This document shows positions 1 to 6,819 of a stretch of DNA of 13,764 nt, piece after piece (the stretch's first letter is position 1; each line of letters begins with the position of its first letter). The stretch is from Pseudomonas sp. (GTDB lineage: Bacteria; Pseudomonadota; Gammaproteobacteria; Pseudomonadales; Pseudomonadaceae), in contig JAQZAY010000079.1 of assembly GCA_029239415.1 (NCBI GenBank), positions 1 to 13,764 of the forward strand, read 5' to 3'. Made by a program: the position numbers and the translations under genes. A model generated the notes under the pieces. The model was not told the origin of the DNA, searched no databases, and saw only the letters and a program-made list of their open reading frames with translations.

Positions 1-32
1 ATCGGATACCCTTAAGCTGCGCGGTGCCGCAC

Positions 33-37
33 AGGAG
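33..37 (+). promoter_or_regulatory. Ribosome binding site of colR
   Basis: An AGGAG sequence ends 7 nt before the ATG at 45. It selects that ATG over an in-frame GTG at 24, and the encoded protein then begins MRILLVEDN, the usual receiver-domain start. The 44 bases upstream of the ATG show no convincing promoter, so the promoter probably lies before the window. Confidence 0.8.
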
Positions 38-44
38 ACTTTTG

Positions 45-728
45 ATGCGAATTCTACTGGTTGAAGACAACCGCGATATCCTGGCCAACCTGGCCGACTA
101 CCTGGGCATGAAAGGCTATACGGTCGACTGCGCCCAGGACGGCTTGTCAGGCCTGCACCTGGCCGCCACCGAGCACTACGACCTGATCGTGCTCGACATC
201 ATGCTGCCCGGCATCGACGGCTATACCCTGTGCAAGCGCCTGCGCGAAGATGCCCGGCGCGACACGCCGGTGATCATGCTCACTGCCCGCGACCAGCTGG
301 ACGACCGGCTGCAGGGTTTTCGCTCCGGTGCCGACGACTACCTGCTCAAGCCCTTCGCGTTGTCGGAGCTGGCCGCGCGCATCGAGGCCGTGCTGCGCAG
401 GGCCCAGGGTGGAGGGCGGCGGACCCTGCAGGTGGCCGACCTGGCCTACGATCTCGATACCCTGGAAGTCACCCGCCAGGGCCGTCTGCTCAAGCTGAAC
501 CCGGTCGGCCTCAAGCTGCTGGCGGTGCTGATGCAGAAGAGCCCGCACGTGCTGCGCCGCGAGGTGCTCGAAGAAGCGCTGTGGGGCGATGATTGCCCGG
601 ACAGCGACAGCCTGCGCAGCCATGTGCACCAGTTGCGCCAGGTGATCGACAAACCATTCGACAGGCCGCTGTTGCATACCGTGCATGGCGTCGGCTATCG
701 CCTGGCCGAGGGTCGTGATGGAGTTTAA
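45..728 (+). CDS. colR: Response regulator ColR (OmpR/PhoB family)
   Basis: This 227-residue DNA-binding response regulator is the output half of the ColRS two-component system. The N-terminal receiver domain (about 1-115) carries the acidic pair E7/D8, the phospho-acceptor D51 (motif VLDIMLPG), T80 and K102 (LLKPF). A C-terminal winged-helix domain (about 128-222) ends with the typical HTVHGVGYRL segment. The length matches Pseudomonas ColR. It overlaps colS by 11 bp, so the pair is co-translated. In P. putida ColR is known to control membrane-stability and lipid A/LPS-related genes, and a matching ColR site lies just downstream of colS at 2073-2088. Family and name are well supported by the sequence plus the downstream methyltransferase-InaA context; the target genes are known from the literature, not shown here. 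Confidence 0.95.
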   Translation: MRILLVEDNRDILANLADYLGMKGYTVDCAQDGLSGLHLAATEHYDLIVLDIMLPGIDGYTLCKRLREDARRDTPVIMLTARDQLDDRLQGFRSGADDYLLKPFALSELAARIEAVLRRAQGGGRRTLQVADLAYDLDTLEVTRQGRLLKLNPVGLKLLAVLMQKSPHVLRREVLEEALWGDDCPDSDSLRSHVHQLRQVIDKPFDRPLLHTVHGVGYRLAEGRDGV

Positions 729-2034
729 GCAGAGCCTTGCCCAGCGCATCATCATCGCCTTCGCATTGATGAGTGCACTGGTCGCCGGGGTGTTCGCCTT
801 CGGGATCGTGGCGACCGTGCACCTGGTCGAGGAACGCTTGATTTCGGCCGTGCTCGGCGGTGACCTGCAGCGATTGCTGCGCATGGACAGCGTCACCGAC
901 TGGAGCCACAGGCCGCGCCCCGACCAGCTGTTCTACTTCAGCGGCGGGCAGGACGACTTCGCCTTGCCCAATGACTTGCGCCACCTCAAGGCTGGCTTCC
1001 ATGAGGTATTCCGCGAGCAGCTGTCGTACCACGCCATGGTCGAGGTAGTGGACGGGCGGCACTATGTGCTGCTACAGGACCAGAACGATTTCGAGGAGCG
1101 TGAACGGGTGCTCTTCGCCGTGGTGGTGGTGGGCTTCGTGCTCAGCCTGGCGCTGGCGACGTTCCTCGGCTGGGTGCTGGCACGCAAGGTGATGGCGCCG
1201 GTGATCCGCCTGGCGCGCCAGGTGCGCCATCGCGACCAGTTGCTCGGCCTGGCGCCGCCGCTGGCGCCGGACTACGCCGCCGACGAGGTAGGCCAGCTGG
1301 CCGTCGCCTTCGACGACACCCTGGGCCGGCTGCGCGACGCATTGACCCGCGAGCGGCTGTTCACCAGCGACGTCAGCCATGAGCTGCGCACTCCGCTGAT
1401 GGTGCTGGCGACCTCCTGCGAACTGTTGACGGAGAACCAGGCCCTCGATGGCCGCGCGCGCAGCCAGGTCGAGCGGATCGCCCGCGCCACCGAAGAAATG
1501 CGCGAACTGGTCAAGACCTTCCTGATGCTCGCCCGGGCCCAGCGCGACGAAGGCGCCGTGGCCTCGCGCGCCTCGCTGCGCGAGGTGGCCGACGATCTTA
1601 TCGGAGTCTGGCGCGACACGATCGAGCAGAAGGGTCTGGCCCTGTACTACGACGGCAGGGTGAGTGCCAGCCCGGCCCTTTACAACGCCACCTTCCTGCA
1701 GTCGGTGATGGGCAACCTGTTGCGCAACGCCGCGCACTACACCGACAACGGCTACATTCGCCTGAGCCTCGAAGCCAACGGCTTCAGCGTCGAGGACAGC
1801 GGCGTGGGGATCCCGGAGGAGCAGCGCGAAGCAATGTTCCGCCCGTTCGTGCGTGGTGATGAGCGTAGGGGTGAGGGTCTGGGTCTGGGGCTGTCGCTGG
1901 TCCAGCGGATCTGCGACGACCAGGGCTGGCGCGTCACGCTGACCGCCACGCTGCCCCATGGATGTCGGTTCCGGGTTGAACTGGACCAGGGCCTGGCACA
2001 TCTGTCGCACGCTGAACATGAGCTGAGTCACTGA
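718..2034 (+). CDS. colS: Sensor histidine kinase ColS
   Basis: This 438-residue inner-membrane histidine kinase phosphorylates ColR. The ATG at 718 is chosen because it overlaps the colR end by 11 bp and follows a GAGG-like ribosome site. TM1 spans about 12-34, the periplasmic sensor about 35-130 and TM2 about 131-153, followed by a HAMP-like linker. The H-box is SHELRTP with H221, the N-box includes N333 and N337, G1 is DSGVGI (361-365 region) and G2 is GEGLGLGL (385-392). The periplasmic part contains E126-x-x-E129, the ExxE iron/zinc-sensing motif described for P. putida ColS, and also H35, E38, E96 and H105, which are candidate metal ligands. The C-terminus beyond the ATPase domain is His-rich, with H428, H431, H434 and H438. 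The kinase assignment is certain; metal sensing rests on the conserved motif and published work on the orthologue. Confidence 0.95.
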   Translation: MEFKQSLAQRIIIAFALMSALVAGVFAFGIVATVHLVEERLISAVLGGDLQRLLRMDSVTDWSHRPRPDQLFYFSGGQDDFALPNDLRHLKAGFHEVFREQLSYHAMVEVVDGRHYVLLQDQNDFEERERVLFAVVVVGFVLSLALATFLGWVLARKVMAPVIRLARQVRHRDQLLGLAPPLAPDYAADEVGQLAVAFDDTLGRLRDALTRERLFTSDVSHELRTPLMVLATSCELLTENQALDGRARSQVERIARATEEMRELVKTFLMLARAQRDEGAVASRASLREVADDLIGVWRDTIEQKGLALYYDGRVSASPALYNATFLQSVMGNLLRNAAHYTDNGYIRLSLEANGFSVEDSGVGIPEEQREAMFRPFVRGDERRGEGLGLGLSLVQRICDDQGWRVTLTATLPHGCRFRVELDQGLAHLSHAEHELSH

Positions 2035-2072
2035 CAACACTTGTTACGCTTTCTGACTATCCCGTTGGTAAT

Positions 2073-2088
2073 GTGACGGTTTTTTCAC
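2073..2088 (+). promoter_or_regulatory. Predicted ColR binding site upstream of the methyltransferase operon
   Basis: The bases GTGACGGTTTTTTCAC match the ColR consensus I recall for P. putida, (T/C)(T/C)NA(C/G)NN(T/C)TTTTTCAC, at 12 of 13 specified positions; the only mismatch is the first base. The site lies in the 118-bp gap between colS and the methyltransferase gene, 64 bp before the chosen start codon. I found no other copy of TTTTTCAC in a gap of this window. Possible but weak promoter elements flank it: CTGACA at 2031 with GACTAT at 2055 on the upstream side, and TGACCT at 2096 with CCTAAG at 2120 downstream. Whether ColR activates or represses therefore cannot be read from the sequence. 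Confidence 0.75.
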
Positions 2089-2140
2089 AAACGCATGACC
2101 TGGCGCCAACGCTTGCCTGCCTAAGGTGAGCGCCTGGAGC

Positions 2141-2146
2141 CAGGAG
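2141..2146 (+). promoter_or_regulatory. Ribosome binding site deciding the methyltransferase start
   Basis: CAGGAG ends 6 nt before the ATG at 2153. In-frame alternatives exist at GTG 2126 and ATG 2147, but only the ATG at 2153 has ideal spacing. The upstream starts would add 9 or 2 residues with no obvious function. Confidence 0.7.
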
Positions 2147-2152
2147 ATGCAC

Positions 2153-2833
2153 ATGCGTAGCCCTATCAAACTCGAGTTTTCCGAGAAGTACGACAAGGCA
2201 CATGCCAAGGAGTACTTTCTCAAGCACCAGGATGGACTGGCGCGTCGTCTTTCGCACCAGCGTGATGAACAGATGGCGCGTCGCGCCCTGGCCCTGGCAG
2301 GCGAGCCGGGCCTGGTACTGGACCTGCCATGCGGTGCCGGGCGTTTCTGGCCGCTGCTGGCGGAAAAGCAGAACCGGGTGATCATCGGCGCCGACAATTC
2401 CGCCGCCATGCTCGAGACAGCCTGCGCCTCGCAGCCGCCTGCGATTGTCGAACGGGTACGGCCCTTGCAGACATCAGCGTTTGCAATCGACCTGCCCGAT
2501 AACGCTGTCGACAGCATCTTTTGCATACGCTTGTTCCATCATATTGGCGACCCACTTCACCGAAAAACCATCCTCGAGGAATTTCATAGGGTTAGCCGCG
2601 ATAGCGTGATCCTTTCGCTGTGGGTGGACGGCAATTTCAAGGCCTGGCGGCGCAAGAAACTGGAGCGTCGCCGCAGCGCCAGGGCCGAGCAGGAAAACTT
2701 CCAGAACCGGTTCGTGTTACCCGCCGCCACGGTCGAGGCAGAATTTGTTACAGCCGGCTTCCGGATCCAGGAACGTCTGGACTTTCTGCCGTTCTATGCC
2801 ATGTGGCGAGTATATCTATTGCGCAAGAGGTAG
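2153..2833 (+). CDS. Class I SAM-dependent methyltransferase, ColR-operon member
   Basis: This 226-residue soluble protein has a Rossmann-type methyltransferase fold. Motif I is VLDLPCGAGRF (55-65), the SAM-ribose acidic residue is D81 in IGADNS, motif II/III carries LPDNAVDSIFCIRLFHHI (114-131), and a DFLPFY segment follows near the C-terminus. The N-terminal 45 residues are basic and charged, with no signal peptide, so it acts in the cytoplasm or at the inner membrane. It is the first gene of a three-gene unit, 6 bp before the InaA-type kinase, which points to modification of a lipopolysaccharide core or another envelope glycolipid. The substrate is not known from sequence. The gene is very likely ColR-regulated through the site at 2073-2088. 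Equivalent to P. putida PP_0903 / P. aeruginosa PA4379 by position. Confidence 0.88.
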   Translation: MRSPIKLEFSEKYDKAHAKEYFLKHQDGLARRLSHQRDEQMARRALALAGEPGLVLDLPCGAGRFWPLLAEKQNRVIIGADNSAAMLETACASQPPAIVERVRPLQTSAFAIDLPDNAVDSIFCIRLFHHIGDPLHRKTILEEFHRVSRDSVILSLWVDGNFKAWRRKKLERRRSARAEQENFQNRFVLPAATVEAEFVTAGFRIQERLDFLPFYAMWRVYLLRKR

Positions 2834-2839
2834 CAGTAC

Positions 2840-3538
2840 ATGGCGGTAGCCCAGAGACAGGGTCCGGAGTTCGACTTCTACTGGCAACAGCAAGGGGAGT
2901 GGGTCGAGGAACCCAACCAGCGCCGCGGCGGCGAGAGCGGCGTGCAGCGGTTGTGCGATGAGTCGGGGCAGACGCTTTATGCAAAGCGCCAGATCGAACA
3001 CATCTATCGCAGCATCCTTCATCCCTTCGGGCGGCCCACGGTGCTGCGCGAACTGGATGCGCTCAACAGCTTCGAGCAGCTCGGGGTGCGCGTGCCGCGT
3101 ATCGTCTATTGCGGGGTCGAGCGCGACGCCGAACGCCAGTGGCGCGCGCTGCTGGTGAGCGAAGCGCTGGACGGTTTCGTCGATCTCGACAGCTGGCATG
3201 CAGACGGCGCCCGCGAGCGTTACGGCCAGGCCCTGCACGACCGGGTGTTCGAGGACTTGGCGGCCAACCTGGCGCGCATGCACCGGGGCCACTGGCAACA
3301 TGGCTGCCTGTACGGCAAGCATGTGTTCGTCAAGGTGATCGGCGAGGGCGCCCAGGCCACGGCCGAGGTAGCGCTGCTTGACCTGGAAAAGTGCCGGTGG
3401 CGCATCAGTTGCCAGCGCGCGGCCTACAACGACCTGCGACAATTGCGCCGCCATTCGTCACTCAACGATGGCGAATGGCAAAAGCTGCTCTACTTTTACC
3501 AGATGGCGTTTGGCAGCGCTGTCAAAGGGTTAGAGTAA
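2840..3538 (+). CDS. inaA: Lipopolysaccharide kinase, InaA/WaaP family
   Basis: This 232-residue protein resembles the InaA branch of the WaaP/Kdo kinase families, which phosphorylate sugars of the LPS inner core using ATP and share the eukaryotic-like kinase fold. Visible elements are a candidate ATP-binding lysine K49 (LYAKRQ), a helix-C glutamate E71, the catalytic-loop equivalent HGCLYGKHVF (154-163), in which the usual HxD is changed to H-G-C as in InaA proteins, and D181 in ALLDLEK as the metal-binding DFG equivalent. There is no signal peptide, so it is probably cytoplasmic. It starts 6 bp after the methyltransferase and its TAA overlaps the next ATG (TAATG), so the three genes are one translational unit. 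Kinase activity is inferred; the acceptor is unknown. Confidence 0.87.
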   Translation: MAVAQRQGPEFDFYWQQQGEWVEEPNQRRGGESGVQRLCDESGQTLYAKRQIEHIYRSILHPFGRPTVLRELDALNSFEQLGVRVPRIVYCGVERDAERQWRALLVSEALDGFVDLDSWHADGARERYGQALHDRVFEDLAANLARMHRGHWQHGCLYGKHVFVKVIGEGAQATAEVALLDLEKCRWRISCQRAAYNDLRQLRRHSSLNDGEWQKLLYFYQMAFGSAVKGLE

Positions 3539-3765
3539 TGAAATTACAAATAGCACGAGGTCTGTTCCTGATTTGCGCCCTGGCGGTCTGCACGGCCGCG
3601 GCCGCAGCGTGGGAAGAGCCCCGTCCGGTGGTGTTCAGCAAGGCCGAAACAGCCCGGCAATGCGCGTTGCCGCGCGTGGTCAAGCCGCAAGCCAGCGCGC
3701 AGCCCGATCAGGATCTGCTGCTGTTTCTCTTCGGCATGCAGCAAGGCCTGCGTTCGCAAGGCTGA
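3538..3765 (+). CDS. Small exported protein of unknown function
   Basis: This 75-residue protein begins at an ATG that overlaps the TAA of the InaA gene (TAATG), a classic translational-coupling arrangement, so its synthesis is tied to the kinase. The start gives a clear signal peptide: basic MKLQIAR, a hydrophobic core to about residue 19, then a run of five alanines before WEEPRP with probable cleavage near residue 24. The mature part is only about 51 residues, with one cysteine (C41), a Q/P-rich middle and a hydrophobic LLLFLFGMQQGL stretch (59-70). I recognise no family. Position corresponds to P. putida PP_0905 / P. aeruginosa PA4377. Context suggests a periplasmic or membrane accessory of the ColR-controlled envelope modification; this is inference. 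A longer in-frame ORF from 3391 is inside the kinase gene and is not the gene. Confidence 0.75.
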   Translation: MKLQIARGLFLICALAVCTAAAAAWEEPRPVVFSKAETARQCALPRVVKPQASAQPDQDLLLFLFGMQQGLRSQG

Positions 3766-3772
3766 TGCCCGC

Positions 3773-6700
3773 CTAGGCAGCATCGCGATGGGCGTGAGAA
3801 ACCAGGGTGTACACGCACGGCAGCACAAACAGCGTGAACAGCGTGCCGATCGACATCCCGGTGGCAATCACCACCCCGATGTCGAACCGGCTCTGTGCCC
3901 CGGCCCCCGTGGCCACTATCAGCGGGACCATGCCGAACACCATCGCCGCCGTGGTCATCAGCACCGGGCGTAGACGGATCGCCGCCGCCTGCTCCATTGC
4001 CTGGCGGGCATCCAGGCCTTGCTGCTCGCGCAACTGGTTGGCGAACTCGACGATCAGGATCCCGTGCTTGCTGATCAACCCGATCAACGTCACCAGGCCT
4101 ACCTGGGTGTAGATATTCAGGCTCGAGATGCCCAGGAACAGCGGCAGCAAGGCTCCGCAGATCGACAGGGGCACGGTCACCAGGATCACCAATGGGTCGC
4201 GGAAGCTCTCGAACTGCGCGGCCAGCACCAGGAAGATGATCGCCAGCGCCAGGCCAAAGGTGACCCACAGCGCGCTGCCTTCCTGCACGAACTGGCGTGC
4301 CGCGCCCGCCTGGTCGAACGAGAAGCCCTGGGGGGCTTCCTCGCGCGCGATGGCCTGCACCGTCTCGAGTGCCTCACCCATGCTCACGATCGGCACGCCC
4401 TGGATGATCGCCGAGTTCAATTGCTGGAACTGGTTGAGCTGGCGTGGCCTTGCCCGGTCGCTGAGGGTGATCAGTGTCGACAGCGGCAGCATCTGACCCT
4501 GGTCGTTTTTCACATAGTAGTTGTTCAGCCAGTCTGGATTGTCCCGGTAGGGGCGCTCGACCTGGGCGATGACCTTGTAGCTGCGACCTTCAAGGGTGAA
4601 TCGGTTTATTTCCGCCTCGCCCAGCAATGTCGCCAGCGTCCCGCCGAGCACGGCCATCGACACCCCCATCTGCGCCGCCTTGGCCCGGTCTATGTCCACC
4701 ACCACTTCCGGCTTGTCGAAGGCCAGGTCGATGTCGAGAAAGGCGAACTTGCCCGAGGCCAGGGTACGCTCCTTGATGCGCTGGACCACTTCCAGCAGCG
4801 CCGGGTAATCGCCGGCGGTGTTGAGCACGAACTGGAAGGGCAGGCCTTCGCCGGTACCGGGCAAGGACGGCAGGTTGAAGCCGAAGACCTGCAGTCCGCC
4901 AATCTCTTCGAGCTTGGCCTGTACCGCCGGGAGCAGCTCCATCTGCGTGCGCTCGCGCTCATTCCAGGGCTTGAGCAGGAAGCCGCCGATGCCCGACTGC
5001 ACGCCATTGAAACCATTGATCTGGAACGAGGAGTAATATTCGGGAAAGGTCTTGAAGATGCCGGTGAACTCATTGGTGTAGGCGTTGAGATAGTCCAGGT
5101 TGGTGGGCTGTGGCGAGCTGCTCATCATGAAGATCACCCCCTGGTCCTCATCGGGCGCCAGCTCGCGCTGGGTGAACATCAGCAGCACGGGGATCAGGCC
5201 CAGCACGATGACGGCGAACACCAGCACCACCGGACGGCTGTCCAGCGTGCCATGCAACAGGCGCTGGTAGCGCTGCTTCAGTCGTTCGAACAGGCTGTCG
5301 AGGCGGTGGGCGAAGCCGCTGGGGTTGTGCTCGTGGCGCAACAGCAGGGCGCACATCATGGGCGAGAGAGTCAGGGCAACGATGCCGGAAATGACCACCG
5401 CGCCGGCCAGGGTCAGGGCGAATTCCTTGAACAGGGCGCCGGTCAGGCCTTCGAGAAAACCGATGGGGGCGTAGACCGCAGCCAGGGTGATGGTCATCGA
5501 CACCACGGGCATGGCGATTTCCCGCGCGCCTTGCAGCGCAGCCTCAAGTGGCGTCTTGCCTTCCTCGATATGACGGTGGATGTTCTCCACCACTACGATC
5601 GCATCGTCCACCACCAGGCCGATGGCCAGCACCATCGCCAGCAGGGTCAGCAGGTTCAGCGAGTAGCCCATCACCTGCATGAAGAACAATACACCGATCA
5701 TCGACAGCGGGATGGTCACCACCGGGATCAGTACCGAGCGAAACGCCCCCAGGAACAGGAAGACCACCACGATGACGATCAGCACCGCTTCACCCAGGGT
5801 CTTGACCACTTCGTCGATCGAGGCCTGGATGAACAGGGTGGCGTCGTAGGCGATGGAGACCTTGAGGTTGCTCGGCAACTGGCTCTCGAGCTCGGGCATG
5901 ATCGCGCGCACTTGCTTGATGACTTCGAGCGGGTTGGCGGCAGGCGTCGCCTTGATGCCGATGTAGACCGACGGGGTACCGTCGAAGGAGCTGACCGTGT
6001 CGTAGTTCTCGGCGCCCATCTGCACCCGTGCCACGTCGCCCAGCAGCACGCGGCTGTCGCCGACGGTCTTGAGCGGCAGCGCCGCAAAGGCTTCGGCGGA
6101 CTTGAGCTCGGTGCTGGCGTTGATGCTGGTGACCACGTACTGGCCCTTGACCTCGCCCGCCGCCGACAGGAAGTTGTAGCGACGCACCGCGTCGGTCACG
6201 TCAAGGGCGCTCAGGCCGTAGCCGGCCAGTTTCACCGGGTCGATCCAGATGCGCATGGCGAACACCTGGTTGCCGAGGATCTCGGCCTCGGCCATGCCCG
6301 GCAGCGTGGCGAGCTTGGGCTGGATGACCCGCGAGAGGTAGTCGGTGATCTGCGGGTTGCTCATCTCGCGGCTGTAGAAGCTCAGGTACATCAGCGCCGA
6401 GGCATCGGCGGCTTCCTTGCTCAGCACCGGGTCCTCGGAATCCTGGGGCAGTTGGTTGCGCACCTCGTTGGCCTTGGCCAGCAACTCGGTGAACAGGCGG
6501 TCGCTGTCGGCGCCGATGCGTGCATAGATGGAAATGATCGAAAAGTTCTGCCGGCTCACCGAGGTCATGTAGTCGATCCCTTCGGCGCTCGCCAGGCTCT
6601 GCTGCAGCGGCTGGGTGATGTAGCCCTGGATGGTCTCGGCGTTGGCGCCGGGGTAGGCGGTGGTCACCGTGATCAACGCGTTTTCCATTTGCGGGTACTG

Positions 6701-6805
6701 GCGGATCTGCAGCTTGCTCCAGGCCTGGAAACCAAGCAGGACGATCAGCAGGCTGACCACGCTGGCCAGCACCGGGCGACGGATGAAGGGGTCGGTAAAG
6801 GCCAT
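3773..6805 (-). CDS. mexW: RND efflux pump inner-membrane transporter (MexW-like)
   Basis: This 1010-residue HAE1-type RND permease is a proton-driven drug exporter that works with a membrane-fusion protein and an outer-membrane channel. The N-terminus MAFTDPFIRRPVLAS runs into TM1 (about 12-30). The proton-relay aspartates are D400/D401 in GLVVDDAIVVVENIH, and the TM10 lysine is K913 in GLISKHGILIVEFANQ. Two large periplasmic loops lie between TM1-TM2 and TM7-TM8. The length, about 35 residues shorter than AcrB/MexB, fits MexW. The ATG at 6805 is preferred over a TTG at 6823 because GGAG lies 6 nt upstream. It follows mexV by 14 bp and forms an operon with it. No outer-membrane factor is encoded here; P. 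aeruginosa MexVW is known to use OprM and to export fluoroquinolones, tetracycline, chloramphenicol, macrolides and dyes. The exact substrate range here is unknown. Confidence 0.9.
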   Translation of the reverse strand: MAFTDPFIRRPVLASVVSLLIVLLGFQAWSKLQIRQYPQMENALITVTTAYPGANAETIQGYITQPLQQSLASAEGIDYMTSVSRQNFSIISIYARIGADSDRLFTELLAKANEVRNQLPQDSEDPVLSKEAADASALMYLSFYSREMSNPQITDYLSRVIQPKLATLPGMAEAEILGNQVFAMRIWIDPVKLAGYGLSALDVTDAVRRYNFLSAAGEVKGQYVVTSINASTELKSAEAFAALPLKTVGDSRVLLGDVARVQMGAENYDTVSSFDGTPSVYIGIKATPAANPLEVIKQVRAIMPELESQLPSNLKVSIAYDATLFIQASIDEVVKTLGEAVLIVIVVVFLFLGAFRSVLIPVVTIPLSMIGVLFFMQVMGYSLNLLTLLAMVLAIGLVVDDAIVVVENIHRHIEEGKTPLEAALQGAREIAMPVVSMTITLAAVYAPIGFLEGLTGALFKEFALTLAGAVVISGIVALTLSPMMCALLLRHEHNPSGFAHRLDSLFERLKQRYQRLLHGTLDSRPVVLVFAVIVLGLIPVLLMFTQRELAPDEDQGVIFMMSSSPQPTNLDYLNAYTNEFTGIFKTFPEYYSSFQINGFNGVQSGIGGFLLKPWNERERTQMELLPAVQAKLEEIGGLQVFGFNLPSLPGTGEGLPFQFVLNTAGDYPALLEVVQRIKERTLASGKFAFLDIDLAFDKPEVVVDIDRAKAAQMGVSMAVLGGTLATLLGEAEINRFTLEGRSYKVIAQVERPYRDNPDWLNNYYVKNDQGQMLPLSTLITLSDRARPRQLNQFQQLNSAIIQGVPIVSMGEALETVQAIAREEAPQGFSFDQAGAARQFVQEGSALWVTFGLALAIIFLVLAAQFESFRDPLVILVTVPLSICGALLPLFLGISSLNIYTQVGLVTLIGLISKHGILIVEFANQLREQQGLDARQAMEQAAAIRLRPVLMTTAAMVFGMVPLIVATGAGAQSRFDIGVVIATGMSIGTLFTLFVLPCVYTLVSHAHRDAA

Positions 6806-6811
6806 GGGCGG

Positions 6812-6816
6812 CTCCA
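6812..6816 (-). promoter_or_regulatory. Ribosome binding site deciding the mexW start
   Basis: On the minus strand TGGAG lies 6 nt before the ATG at 6805. This site falls between the mexV stop and mexW, and argues against the upstream TTG at 6823, which would overlap the mexV stop codon and has no good ribosome site. Confidence 0.65.
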
Positions 6817-6819
6817 GGC

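Noticed and set aside
3391..3765. Longer version of the small exported protein starting inside the kinase gene
   Set aside because: The extra 49 residues are out-of-frame kinase sequence; the ATG at 3538 gives a proper signal peptide and a TAATG coupling site.
3763..3790. Possible bidirectional hairpin at the convergent junction (GATGC / GCATC around GCCTAGGC)
   Set aside because: The stem is interrupted by mismatched bases and no T-run follows on either strand, so it does not qualify as an intrinsic terminator.
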